Source of the DNA: Gemmatimonadota bacterium
GTDB taxonomy: Bacteria; Gemmatimonadota; Gemmatimonadetes; Gemmatimonadales; Gemmatimonadaceae
NCBI GenBank assembly: GCA_028287305.1
Contig: JAQBPX010000014.1
Coordinates: forward strand, 248,001-312,000
Length of the DNA: 64,000 nucleotides
Direction: 5' to 3'
Below are positions 32,758 through 41,922 of the stretch, in pieces (the first letter of the stretch is position 1; every line of letters begins with the position of its first letter). The position numbers and the translations under genes are program-made. Under the pieces are notes generated by a model. It searched no databases. It had not been told where the DNA came from and saw nothing but the letters and a program-made list of their open reading frames with translations.

Positions 32758-34562
32758 GGTCGTCCGCGGGCGGCGAGCGCCCCCGCATCAGCCAGGCGAT
32801 CGCGGTCGAGCCCTTCATCATCACCACCGAGCTCCCCGAGCACCTGCGCAACTGGCAGCTGCCGCCGGACTGGTCGTGGGGCGGCGCCGGCGTGCTCGAC
32901 CAGCACCGCCACTACCAGGAAGTGATCGACGCACTCGGCCGTTCGCTCTCCCTGGTCAGTGCGCCCGACCCCGCGCATCACGCCTGGCTGGAAGCCGAGG
33001 CGCGCGCGCTCGCGCATCGCAACCACCCCGCGGCGCCCACCACGTACCACTACTGGGCGCGCCACTCCGACGCCCGCCGCGGTCCCGGATACCTCCGTCG
33101 CTGGATTGCAGGCGAGACGATCGGCTCGCGCCTGCGCCGCACCGGCCCCGACGACGTCCCCGCCGTGCTCCGCATCATGCGCGAGATCGGCTCGGCGCTC
33201 AGCTACCTGCACGACAGCGGCGCGGTGCACGGCGCGATCTCGCCCGACACCGTGTGGAACACGCCCATGAGCCGCCTCTGGATGCTCGGCTGGCAGTGGG
33301 CAGTCACGCCGCAGGAGATCCCGAACGGTCTCGCACCCGACTTCCGCTTCATGGCAGTGCCCGCCGAGTGGGCGAGCGGCGAGTGGAAGCCCACCATGCA
33401 CACCGACCAGTACCAGCTGGCCGCGCTCTGCTTCACCACGCTCACCGGCGAGCCGGTGATGTACGAGGACATTCCGCCGCTCTCGCTCGTGCGGCCCGAC
33501 TGCCCGCAGGCGGTGGCGCACGTGATCGACCGCGCACTCTCGACCGACCCGGAGAAGCGCTTCCCGAGCGTGTCGCAGATGCTGCGCGCGGTGGATCGCG
33601 TCGTCGGCAGCAGGTCACTGGTGATGCTCGCCGGCGACGACTCCAGCAGCATGGTGGGCGAGAGTGAGGAGGCGCGGCTGCGCTGGGCCCTCGCCGACGA
33701 CTACGAAGTGATCAGCGCGCTCGGCGCCGGCTCGTTCGGATCCGTGTGGCGCGTGCGTGACCTGGCCCTGGGGCGCGAGGTCGCTCTCAAGCTGCTGCAC
33801 CCGCATGTAGCCCGCGACGAACGCGCTGTCGCCCGATTCCGCCGCGAGGCGCGACTCGCCGCACAGCTCGCGCACCCGGCGATCGTCCCGATCTACGACT
33901 GGGACAGCCGCGGCGACGTCGCGTGGTACACCATGGAGCTGGCCGAGAGCGGTTCGGTGGCCGACCTCGTGGCGCGCTCGGGGCCGCGCACGCTCACCGA
34001 GGTCGCGCCGCAGGTGGACCACGTGCTCGAGGGACTCGCCGCCGCGCACGCGATCGGCATCATCCATCGCGACCTCAAGCCGGAAAATGTCCTGATCGAT
34101 CGCTACCGTCGCTGGCGGATCGCCGACTTCGGCATCGCGAACGCGTGGGGCGAGGACATCGTGAGCGCCAGCGGGACGCCGGCGTTTGCCGCCCCCGAGC
34201 AGCTCCTGGGCGAGGCGCAGGACGCCGCCGCGGACTGCTTCTCGCTCGCGGCGATCACCGCCTTCGCGCTCTCGGGCGAGCTGCCCTTCGGGGGTGCCGA
34301 CGCACGCGCCATCCTCGCGCGCGAGCTCGCCGGCGCAGCCGACCTCGGCCATCACCCGCCAGAGGTGGCTGAGTGGCTGCGTCGCGGGCTCTCGCCGCAG
34401 TCGGAAGACCGTTTCGCCGACGCGAGCGAGATGCGCGACGCGTGGCGCATCGTGATCTCGAGTATCTTCGAGCGAGAGCGCCGCGCGCCCTGGTGGCGCC
34501 GCTGGATGAGCGCCGAAGAAGCGCCGAGTTACTGGGACGTGGACCACTCCGACGGAAGCTGA
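32754..34562 (+). CDS. Tandem pseudokinase-Ser/Thr protein kinase
   Basis: A 602-residue protein from GTG 32754. The second domain (~315-580) is an active-looking Hanks-type kinase: GAGSFGSVW loop, VALKLL Lys near 345, HRDLKPENVL near 437, DFGIANAW near 457, TPAFAAPEQ. The first domain (~50-285) keeps the fold (LHDSGAVHGAISPDTVWN, then DQYQLAALCFTTLTGEPV) but has HGAISPD for HRDLKPEN and no DFG (MLGWQWAV), so it should be catalytically dead and regulatory. No transmembrane or PASTA part follows. Confidence 0.85.
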   Translation: MRSSAGGERPRISQAIAVEPFIITTELPEHLRNWQLPPDWSWGGAGVLDQHRHYQEVIDALGRSLSLVSAPDPAHHAWLEAEARALAHRNHPAAPTTYHYWARHSDARRGPGYLRRWIAGETIGSRLRRTGPDDVPAVLRIMREIGSALSYLHDSGAVHGAISPDTVWNTPMSRLWMLGWQWAVTPQEIPNGLAPDFRFMAVPAEWASGEWKPTMHTDQYQLAALCFTTLTGEPVMYEDIPPLSLVRPDCPQAVAHVIDRALSTDPEKRFPSVSQMLRAVDRVVGSRSLVMLAGDDSSSMVGESEEARLRWALADDYEVISALGAGSFGSVWRVRDLALGREVALKLLHPHVARDERAVARFRREARLAAQLAHPAIVPIYDWDSRGDVAWYTMELAESGSVADLVARSGPRTLTEVAPQVDHVLEGLAAAHAIGIIHRDLKPENVLIDRYRRWRIADFGIANAWGEDIVSASGTPAFAAPEQLLGEAQDAAADCFSLAAITAFALSGELPFGGADARAILARELAGAADLGHHPPEVAEWLRRGLSPQSEDRFADASEMRDAWRIVISSIFERERRAPWWRRWMSAEEAPSYWDVDHSDGS

Positions 34563-34568
34563 GCACCA

Positions 34569-35966
34569 ATGCCGATCCAGACGCTGAACCCCGCGACGGG
34601 CGAGAAGCTCGAGTCCTTCACGGCCCTTAACGAGGAGCAGGTGGAGGCGAAGCTCGCGCGCGCGCACAAGGCGTTCCTCGACTGGCGCGACCAGCCGCTG
34701 CGCGAGCGCGTGAAGCTGCTGCGCAAGGTGGCCGACGTCCTCGAGCGCGACCGGCGCACCTACGCGGAGCTGATGACGCAGGAGATGGGCAAGCTCGTCG
34801 GCGCCGCCGAGGCGGAGGCGATGAAGTGCGCGACCTGTTGCCGCTGGTATGCCGACAACGCGGAGAAGCTGCTCGCGCCGGAAATCCTCGACATCGAGAA
34901 CGAGGACGCGTCGGTGCACTTCCAGCCGCTGGGCGTGGTGCTCGCGGTGATGCCGTGGAATTTTCCCTTCTGGCAGGTGCTGCGCTTCGCCGCGCCGGCG
35001 ATCCTCGCGGGCAATGCGGCGCTGCTGAAGCATGCGTCGAACGTGCCGCGCTGCGCAAACGCACTCGAGGCACTGTTCAAGGCGGCTGGTGCTCCGGATG
35101 GACTGTTCACCACGCTGCTGGTCGGCTCCGATGCAGTGCCCGCGCTGCTCGCGGACCCGCGAGTCGCGGCCGCGACGGTCACGGGAAGCGAAGCGGCCGG
35201 CAGCAGCGTGGCCGAGCATGCGGGGCGCAACCTCAAGCCGAGCGTGCTCGAGCTGGGTGGCAGCGACCCGTTCATCGTGCTGCCGAGCGCGAACATAGAG
35301 GCGGCGGTGAAGGCCGCGGTCACGGCGCGCACGATCAACAACGGCCAGAGCTGCATCGCCGCCAAGCGCTTCATCGTGCACGAGGACATCTACGCCGAGT
35401 TCGAGCAGAAGTTCGTGCAGCAGATGCAGGCGCTGATCGTGGGCGACCCGATGGACGCGCGCACGCAGGTGGGGCCGCTGGCCACCAAGCAGGGTCTCGA
35501 CGAGCTGGACGCGCAGGTGCAGGCGTGCATCAAGGGCGGCGGCAAGCTGCGCATCGGCGGCAAGAAGCTGAAGCGCCCGGGCTTCTACTACACGCCCACC
35601 GTGCTGGCCGAGCTGCCGCCGAACTCGCCGGCGGCGCGTGATGAGTTGTTCGGTCCGGTGGCCGCGCTCTTCAAGGCGCGCGACATCGGCGACGCGATCC
35701 GCAAGGCGAACGATTCGCGCTTTGGGCTGGGCGCGAGCGCGTGGACCACGACGACGCGCGAGATCGGGCGCCTGACCGAGGAGCTGCAGGCGGGCAGCGT
35801 GTTCATCAACGCGATCGTCGCGAGCGACTCGCGCGCGCCCTTCGGCGGCATCAAGGCGAGCGGCTACGGCCGCGAGCTGAGCGCGTACGGCCTGCGCGAG
35901 TTCGTGAACGTGAAGACGATCCGCATAGCGAAGGCGGCGCCGGTATCAGAGGCAGTTACGGAATAG
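34569..35966 (+). CDS. NAD(P)-dependent aldehyde dehydrogenase, succinate-semialdehyde type
   Basis: A 465-residue protein from ATG 34569, six bases after the kinase stop. Catalytic Glu in LELGGSDPF (~227) and catalytic Cys in NNGQSCIAAKR (~260). MPWNFPFWQVLRFAAPAILAGNA is the cofactor segment. The short length and the N-terminus (TLNPATGEKLESF) resemble SSADH of the Sad/GabD2 kind, which oxidises succinate semialdehyde to succinate, but close relatives accept other aldehydes. C-terminal ASGYGRELSAYGLREFVNVKT is typical. Confidence 0.85.
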   Translation: MPIQTLNPATGEKLESFTALNEEQVEAKLARAHKAFLDWRDQPLRERVKLLRKVADVLERDRRTYAELMTQEMGKLVGAAEAEAMKCATCCRWYADNAEKLLAPEILDIENEDASVHFQPLGVVLAVMPWNFPFWQVLRFAAPAILAGNAALLKHASNVPRCANALEALFKAAGAPDGLFTTLLVGSDAVPALLADPRVAAATVTGSEAAGSSVAEHAGRNLKPSVLELGGSDPFIVLPSANIEAAVKAAVTARTINNGQSCIAAKRFIVHEDIYAEFEQKFVQQMQALIVGDPMDARTQVGPLATKQGLDELDAQVQACIKGGGKLRIGGKKLKRPGFYYTPTVLAELPPNSPAARDELFGPVAALFKARDIGDAIRKANDSRFGLGASAWTTTTREIGRLTEELQAGSVFINAIVASDSRAPFGGIKASGYGRELSAYGLREFVNVKTIRIAKAAPVSEAVTE

Positions 35967-36058
35967 GGCGCGCGTGGGGCTGGCCAAACAAAGCCAACAA
36001 AATCGCTCGCTTCGCTCGCGCACAGTCTGTTGCAGTTGACCTGCCGAGCAGCAGCGGT

Positions 36059-39000
36059 TCACGTCGCCCGCAACCTCACCGTCACCACGCTCCCGCGCGG
36101 CGCGCCGTTCGCCACTTCGATCTCGCCACCCCACCCTTCCAGCAGGCGGCGGCTGATCGCCAGGCCCAGCCCCGAGCCGCTGGTGCGCGTCGAGAAGTGC
36201 GGCTCGAAGATGCGCGGCAGCACGGCGGGGTCGATGCCTGATCCGTTGTCCGCCACCGTGATCGACACTACCCCGCCAGCCAGCGCCATCGCGGCATCCA
36301 CGCGCGTCGATCCCGCCAGGCGCGCGTTCTCGAATACGTTCAGCAACACCTCGCGCAGTTCATCTGCCCTCGCCAGCGCGCGCAGCGGCGCATCCGCACC
36401 CTGTACCCGCCACTCCACCTTCCCCTCGCCCAGCTGCTCGAGCGCGATCACGTCGCGCACGATCGCGGCCACGTCCACCGGCTCGGCCGCCGCGCGCTCG
36501 TCGGGCGCGGAACCGTAGCGGCTGAACGAGCGCGCGATTTCATCCAGGCGGTCGATCTCCTCCAGGATGCGCGTGACGTTCGCATCCAGCACGCGCTCGA
36601 AGTCCACGCGCTTGTCCGAGAACGCGCGACGCAGGTGCTGCACCCCCAGCCGAATCGGCGTGAGCGGGTTCTTGATCTCGTGCGCCACCTGCCGCGCCAT
36701 CTCGCCCCACGCGAGTACGCGCTGCGCGCTCGCGAGCGCGGTCACGTCGTCGAGCGTCACCACGGCCCCGCCGCGCGCCAGCCGCGTCACCGTGCCGCGC
36801 AGTTCCTGGCCATTCCACTCGAGCGCGAACTCGCGGTCGTCATCACTCCCCGCGCAGAAGTCGCGCACCACGCCCGAAAGCTCGGCCACCGGCGTGTCAT
36901 ACAGTGAAGTGCCGCCACGCAGCGGCGCGCCCATCAGCGACTCTGCGCGCGGGTTCGCGAGCACCACGCCTCCGTCTGCGTCCACGGCCACCACGCCGCT
37001 CGCCACGTTGCGGAGCACCGCCGACGTGCGACGCTGCGCCTCCTCGAGCGCCGACCGGCTCGCGTCGAGGTCCGACGCCATGCGCCGGAACGCGCTGAAC
37101 ACCGGCTGGAACTCCACCGTCGGCTCGCCCGAGAGCGGCGGCACGCGCGCACCGCCGGCGAGCGCCAGCGCCGCGTCACGCAGCGTGCCGATCGGCCGTG
37201 CAAGCTGCCGCGCGGCGAGCCCGCTGAGCATCAGCGCCGCCAGCGCGCCCAGAGCGGTCGCGAACAGCACGAGCACGCCGAGGTCGCGACGTCGCCGCCC
37301 CAGCGCCAGCTCATCAGCCCTCGCCGGCGCACCGAGCACGCCCTCCGTGCCCGAGAGCGGCACGGCGCGATAGCCGAAGAGCATCGAGCTGCCCGCGACC
37401 TCCTCGCGCCGGCTCGCGGTGACCTCGTCATGCACGAGCAGCGAGAGCGCGATGTCGCGCGGCAGCAGCCGGCCTACTGGCGCCAGGCTCTCGAACAGCG
37501 GGTCGCTGGCGCCCTGCAATTCGCCGTCGCGGTACTCAAGCAGCGGCGTCTCGAGGCGCGTTCCCTCCCGCACCAGCCACGGCACGCTCGAGTCCCCGGG
37601 CGCCACCGCGCGCAGCGTCTCCCGCACCAGCAGCTCGCGCGACTGCCGCGCATCCGAGTCGAGCTGCCGGTAGCTCCACACCGCGAAGCTGACCGCCGGC
37701 ACCATGAAGAAGGTGAAGAGAGCCAGCGTGAGCCGCGTGCGATAGCTGCGCAGCCAGCGCGAGCGCCGCACGCGCAGCCATCGCTCCGCTGCGCCGTCGG
37801 CGATCACGCCGGACATCCAGAGCAATCCGACAATCGCCAGGTCCAGCAGCGCGATCAGCGCACCGCGCTGGATCAGCGCGTCGAGCGAACGCAGCTCCAC
37901 CTCGGCGTGCGCCCGTGCCGCACCGCCCGCAACCTGCGTGGTCCAGTCGCCATGCAGTTCCGATCCCTCGCGCCTCCAGTGTTGCGTGTCGTTCTCGCGG
38001 CGCGCCGCACTCGGCACCAGCTGCAGCGTGTACGGCGGCTCCACCTCGGGCGACGCATCGATCCCGAGCAGTCGCGAAAATGGATCCGGCGCCACCAGCC
38101 GGCTGCGCGGCCCCACGATCACCACCACCACGCCGTCGCTGCCACTCACCGCGGTGGTGACGAGCTTTCCCTGCCTGCCGTCGAGCGCGCCGATCGAGTC
38201 GCTCGCGCCCGCCCTCGCTGCAGTGAGCAGCGGCAGCGCGTTGTCGATGCCGACGTCGAGCGCCGCCGTGCGCAGCACCGCCACCGGCATCAGCGCCACG
38301 CTGTTCGACGGCCACGCGGCGAGCCACGTGGGATAGCCAGCCGAGGCGAGGTCCGAGGACACGAACGCCTGCAGGAGCTGCTGTCGCGTGAGCGGCAGCG
38401 GCCCCCGCGCGAGCGTGCCGGCGAATCGCTTCAGCAGCGTCGCCGCGTACGGGTCCGCCTGCGAGAGCGCATCCACGTCGCGCTCGGCCAGCGCCACCTT
38501 GCCGCGCATCGTCGCTCCCCACACGAGCGTCGTGGCACCCAGCGCCGCCACTGTCGCCGCGCTCACGACGAGCGCGCGCGTCTGCCGCGACACGGCCAGC
38601 GCTGCGATCGCCGCGATCCAGAGGAAGGTGTACCACCACGGCCACTGTCCCGGCGCATTCCAGACCACCGGCGCGAGCAGCGCGGCCACCACGGCGAATG
38701 CCGGCGCGAGCCCGGGATTCAGCCCCGTGCTACGCCCGAGCGCAACGCTGCCTGACACCGCGCCCGCGAGCAGCACCGCCACCGCCGCGAGGAAGAGCGG
38801 CACTTCCCAGATCAGCCAGAGGCTCGCGCTCACCCCCGCGCTCGGCATCTGGATCCCGCGCGCCAGGTCGCGCAGCAGGAAGGGACCGAGGCCCGCCACG
38901 AGCACCACGCCGGCGACCGCGATCGGGCGCGTGACGCTTCGCGCATGTCGCCGCACCAGCACCAGCAGGGCGAGCAGCAGCAGCGCGCTCGTGATGCCGA

Positions 39001-40030
39001 GCGCTCCCGCGTTGGCGGTGAGCGGCCCGCCCAGGGGCGTGAAGAACAGCGCGGGGTCGAAGAGGCGCGTGAGGTTCGAATACTCGTTCAGCGGCGCGAG
39101 CGCCGTGCACGCGAGGGCGACCGCCAGCAGCAGCACCCGCCAGCGACTCTCCCGCGACAGGCGCCATGCGGCAACGAGGAATGCCGCGAGCGCCACGGCC
39201 AGGAAGAACCCGGCGCGTCCGCGCACCTGCTCCAGCAGCTGCAACCGCGCTGCGCCCTCCGTGGGCGGCACCACCCGCGCGGTGAGCCAGGTGCGCGAGA
39301 GCATGGCGCCCGCGCCGGCCTCGGCTACTCCACCCCCCGGCGCAAACGAGAATGCACCCGCCTCTCCACCCGCAACTCGCACCGCCAGCGCGTGCGACAG
39401 CTTGTCAGCGGGCGGTGCCGCGTCGAGCAGCACCGTCGCCACCGCATGACGCGACCCCGAACGCGCCACGCGATAGAGCGTGAGGTAGAAGTCGGACGCC
39501 GCGATGCCGATGGAATCGGTGAGTGCAGCCGTGGAGCTGCGCGGTGTGCCGTCCCACGCGAGCACGCGGGACCCGTCGTACAGCACGATGCCGGCGTCGT
39601 CGGGCCCCTGCGCCAGCCCCTTCAGCGCCGCGAACGCACCCTCCGCGTCGGCGGGCGCCTCGAGCGCCTTGCGCGCCGACTGGTCGGCGCGCGCCACTGC
39701 GGCGTCGAGTTCCGAGCCGAGCGCGGCAATGCGCCCCGTCGCCACGCGCTCGCGCTCCGAGGGCCAGTCGGTGGCGATGCGGCCGAGCGTCCCCTGCCCC
39801 AGGCTGGCGAGGATCGCCGCGGCGGCCAGGGCGACGGCCGTCGCCAGGCTCCACGCCCGCGCCGGCGACCCGACTCGCATGGCGAGAATGAGTGCGCCGA
39901 TGGTGGCAATCACGGCCCCCGCGAGATACTCTACGCTCGGCGCGTCGAGCCAGCGGCTCAGGAGCAGCAGCGCGACCGCCGACGCCCCGATCCATGCAGC
40001 CCGAACCCCGCCGCTACGCGCGCGATCCAT
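36059..40030 (-). CDS. NtrY-like sensor histidine kinase with very large membrane region
   Basis: A 1,323-residue protein from ATG 40030, almost twice the ~750 of NtrY. The first ~560 residues include around ten or more hydrophobic segments and sensor-like loops. A second membrane part (LALFTFFMVPAVSFAVWSY, then VLVLFATALGALAALMLSG) is followed by HAMP (ARPIGTLRDAALALAGG), PAS (VAVDADGGVVLANPRAESLM) and HisKA with phospho-acceptor His near 1116 (QVAHEIKNPLTPIRLGVQHL). The HATPase has DNGSGIDP and TSGSGLGLAI. It probably reports on envelope or nitrogen state. No response regulator is adjacent. Confidence 0.86.
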   Translation of the reverse strand: MDRARSGGVRAAWIGASAVALLLLSRWLDAPSVEYLAGAVIATIGALILAMRVGSPARAWSLATAVALAAAAILASLGQGTLGRIATDWPSERERVATGRIAALGSELDAAVARADQSARKALEAPADAEGAFAALKGLAQGPDDAGIVLYDGSRVLAWDGTPRSSTAALTDSIGIAASDFYLTLYRVARSGSRHAVATVLLDAAPPADKLSHALAVRVAGGEAGAFSFAPGGGVAEAGAGAMLSRTWLTARVVPPTEGAARLQLLEQVRGRAGFFLAVALAAFLVAAWRLSRESRWRVLLLAVALACTALAPLNEYSNLTRLFDPALFFTPLGGPLTANAGALGITSALLLLALLVLVRRHARSVTRPIAVAGVVLVAGLGPFLLRDLARGIQMPSAGVSASLWLIWEVPLFLAAVAVLLAGAVSGSVALGRSTGLNPGLAPAFAVVAALLAPVVWNAPGQWPWWYTFLWIAAIAALAVSRQTRALVVSAATVAALGATTLVWGATMRGKVALAERDVDALSQADPYAATLLKRFAGTLARGPLPLTRQQLLQAFVSSDLASAGYPTWLAAWPSNSVALMPVAVLRTAALDVGIDNALPLLTAARAGASDSIGALDGRQGKLVTTAVSGSDGVVVVIVGPRSRLVAPDPFSRLLGIDASPEVEPPYTLQLVPSAARRENDTQHWRREGSELHGDWTTQVAGGAARAHAEVELRSLDALIQRGALIALLDLAIVGLLWMSGVIADGAAERWLRVRRSRWLRSYRTRLTLALFTFFMVPAVSFAVWSYRQLDSDARQSRELLVRETLRAVAPGDSSVPWLVREGTRLETPLLEYRDGELQGASDPLFESLAPVGRLLPRDIALSLLVHDEVTASRREEVAGSSMLFGYRAVPLSGTEGVLGAPARADELALGRRRRDLGVLVLFATALGALAALMLSGLAARQLARPIGTLRDAALALAGGARVPPLSGEPTVEFQPVFSAFRRMASDLDASRSALEEAQRRTSAVLRNVASGVVAVDADGGVVLANPRAESLMGAPLRGGTSLYDTPVAELSGVVRDFCAGSDDDREFALEWNGQELRGTVTRLARGGAVVTLDDVTALASAQRVLAWGEMARQVAHEIKNPLTPIRLGVQHLRRAFSDKRVDFERVLDANVTRILEEIDRLDEIARSFSRYGSAPDERAAAEPVDVAAIVRDVIALEQLGEGKVEWRVQGADAPLRALARADELREVLLNVFENARLAGSTRVDAAMALAGGVVSITVADNGSGIDPAVLPRIFEPHFSTRTSGSGLGLAISRRLLEGWGGEIEVANGAPRGSVVTVRLRAT

Positions 40031-40115
40031 TCGTGACCAGTTGAGCCTTCCGATCTCCCCGGGCGCGCAGACCGCGCCAGTCGCACCGCCGCCCCTGCCG
40101 CGGCGCATCAAGGAC

Positions 40116-40811
40116 ATGCGTCCCGCCGAGATCATCGCGACCATGGCCGACGATCCACGGTTGATCATCCCCGTGGGCACCGTGGAGCAGCATGGGCCTC
40201 ACATGCCCCTGGGCACCGACACGATCATCGTGGAGTACCTGGCCGACGACCTCTCGGCCGAGTACGGCGTGCTGCGCGCGCCCGCCCTCGAATTCGGGGT
40301 GAACGTGGAGCTGGAGAAGGGCTACGCGGGTGCGTCGGGGCTTCGAAAGAAGACGCTGCATCGCACCATGAACGACCTGCTCGACAGCTGGGAGGCGACC
40401 GGGATTCGCGAGTTCATCCTCCTCACGTCGCACGATCACGATCCCCACCAGGAAGCGCTGGCCACGCTGATCACCTCGGCGGCGCGCGTGCGCGCGGTGA
40501 ACATCTTCGGCATCGACTTCAGCGACCTCCTCGAGGGACAGACGGAACCGATGCATGGCGACGAGGTGGATACGTCGCTGATGCTGTACCTGCGCCCGGA
40601 CCTCGTCGAGATGGCGCTGGCGAAGGACTATATGATGTCACGCGAGGAGTTACGGCGATACCGCAGGGGCTGGCTTCGTGTTCCCGCGTCGAGCGAGGGA
40701 TCCATCGGCCGCCCCACCCTGGCGACCGCCGAAAAGGGAAAAAAGATCTACGAGCGCATCCGGAACCGGGTCAGCGAGCGCATCTTTGCCGCGCCCCCGC
40801 CGGCCGAATGA
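40116..40811 (+). CDS. Creatininase-family amidohydrolase
   Basis: 231 residues from ATG 40116. Motifs: VGTVEQHGPHMPLGTDT (metal ligands Glu, His, Asp), HRTMNDLLDSWEATGIREFILL, TSHDHDPHQEA (normally NGHGGN; here changed) and GDEVDTSLMLYLRP with the late Glu/Asp. The family includes creatininase and mycofactocin MftE. The altered TSHDHD loop suggests a different substrate. An in-frame TTG at 40041 would add 25 residues but lies only ten bases from the divergent kinase start. Confidence 0.75.
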   Translation: MRPAEIIATMADDPRLIIPVGTVEQHGPHMPLGTDTIIVEYLADDLSAEYGVLRAPALEFGVNVELEKGYAGASGLRKKTLHRTMNDLLDSWEATGIREFILLTSHDHDPHQEALATLITSAARVRAVNIFGIDFSDLLEGQTEPMHGDEVDTSLMLYLRPDLVEMALAKDYMMSREELRRYRRGWLRVPASSEGSIGRPTLATAEKGKKIYERIRNRVSERIFAAPPPAE

Positions 40812-40846
40812 ACCCCAGCTCGCCGGCCGGGGTAGCATTCCCTGCC

Positions 40847-41533
40847 ATGAACCGACTCCTGACCATAGTGGCGGCCGCAACCGTGGCCGCGATTGCCCCG
40901 CACCGCGCCCACGCGCAGATGCAGACCCTCGACGAGGGCACCTTCATCGTGTCGCGCAACGGGGTGCCTGCCGGGCGCGAGTCGTTCCGGATCGTGCGCG
41001 CGGAGGGGCCGGGCGGGCAGCTGTACAAGGCGACCGCACAGCTGGTGCAGGGAGAGCGACGCGCGGTCTCCTCGCTCGGCGCCGACTCGGCCGGCGGCGT
41101 GGTGAGCTACGACGTGGAGGTCCGCGAGCGGGGCGAGCCGCGGGCGCGCCTGCAGTCCCGCGCGCGCCCCGGGCGGTTCAGCATCCTGCTGCAGACCCCG
41201 CGCGGCGAGTCGTCGCGCGAGATCGTGGTGGAGTCGCCGCTGGTGCTGGAGGATGAGCTGTTCCACCAGTACTACTTCGTGGCGCTCAACGCCAAGGCGC
41301 GCACCGTGACCGCCGTGGTGCCGCTGTCGCGCCGCAGCTTCGATGCGAAGCTCGAGGAGCGCGGTCCCGAGACGATCGAGATCGGCAGCCGCTCCACCTC
41401 GGCGCGCCACTGGGCGCTGGTGGCGCCGGGGGGCGCGAGCCGCGACTTCTGGGTGGACTCGAAGGGGCGCGTGCTGAAGGTGCTGATCCCGGAAACGGGC
41501 CTCTCGGCGCTACGGGACGAGTTGCCGAGGTAG
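40847..41533 (+). CDS. Secreted hypothetical protein
   Basis: A 228-residue protein. I placed the start at ATG 40847 so that the signal peptide (MNRLLTIVAAATVAAIAPHRAHA-Q) is terminal; an upstream ATG at 40808 overlaps the creatininase stop (ATGA) and may be the actual coupled start. The mature protein is a beta-rich repeat of strands (TFIVSRNGVPAGRESFRIVR, then SYDVEVRERGEPRARLQ, WALVAPGGASRDFWVDS), similar in look to periplasmic lipid-handling beta-barrel or beta-clamp proteins. Function unknown. Confidence 0.7.
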   Translation: MNRLLTIVAAATVAAIAPHRAHAQMQTLDEGTFIVSRNGVPAGRESFRIVRAEGPGGQLYKATAQLVQGERRAVSSLGADSAGGVVSYDVEVRERGEPRARLQSRARPGRFSILLQTPRGESSREIVVESPLVLEDELFHQYYFVALNAKARTVTAVVPLSRRSFDAKLEERGPETIEIGSRSTSARHWALVAPGGASRDFWVDSKGRVLKVLIPETGLSALRDELPR

Positions 41534-41922
41534 CCGGTTCACCGGGCCGTGGCACTTCAGGTTGTCGCGCCGGAGCCGGTTCCTCGGACTGGCGCGGACG
41601 CGGGGCGGATCTCCGCGGAAACGGCGACGGGGACTTTGCTGAAAAAAACACGTAGCTGAAGCGCCACCGAATCAAAGCAGGCCTTGCCCTATCCGGCTTT
41701 TGTCCGCCCTTCAGTCCGCGAGATCCGAGGAACCGGCCGCGGCGCGAGGGGGAACCGGCCGCGGCGCGACGAGGAACCGGCCGCAGCGGAAGAAATTAGC
41801 TACGTTCAGGGCTGCCCAGTCGTCCTGATCACGGCCTCTCGGCTGCGCTGAAACCCCGCGCTGACGTCTCGCGTAGGGCCCGCCAGAGCCTACCCCACCT
41901 GCTCCTTCCAGGACCCCCCGAC
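41534..41922. other. Intergenic region upstream of the export locus
   Basis: 389 bp with no credible gene. It contains a copy of GCCGGTTCCTCGG (41,575-41,587) inverted relative to a downstream tandem array of GAGGAACCGGCCGCGGCGC units, an A7 tract near 41,641, and no obvious -35/-10 pair. It probably holds the tolC promoter near its right end. Confidence 0.6.
41727..41790. repeat. Three tandem ~21-bp repeats
   Basis: Units GAGGAACCGGCCGCGGCGC at 41727-41747, 41748-41769 and 41770-41790, each 21-22 bp and differing by one to three bases. They lie 130-200 bp upstream of the tolC-like start. Possible regulator binding array or simple slippage repeat. Confidence 0.75.

Noticed and set aside
35967-36058. 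Terminator between aldehyde dehydrogenase and the sensor kinase
   Set aside because: The CGCTCGCTTCGCTCGC stretch is a direct, not inverted, repeat and has no T tract.
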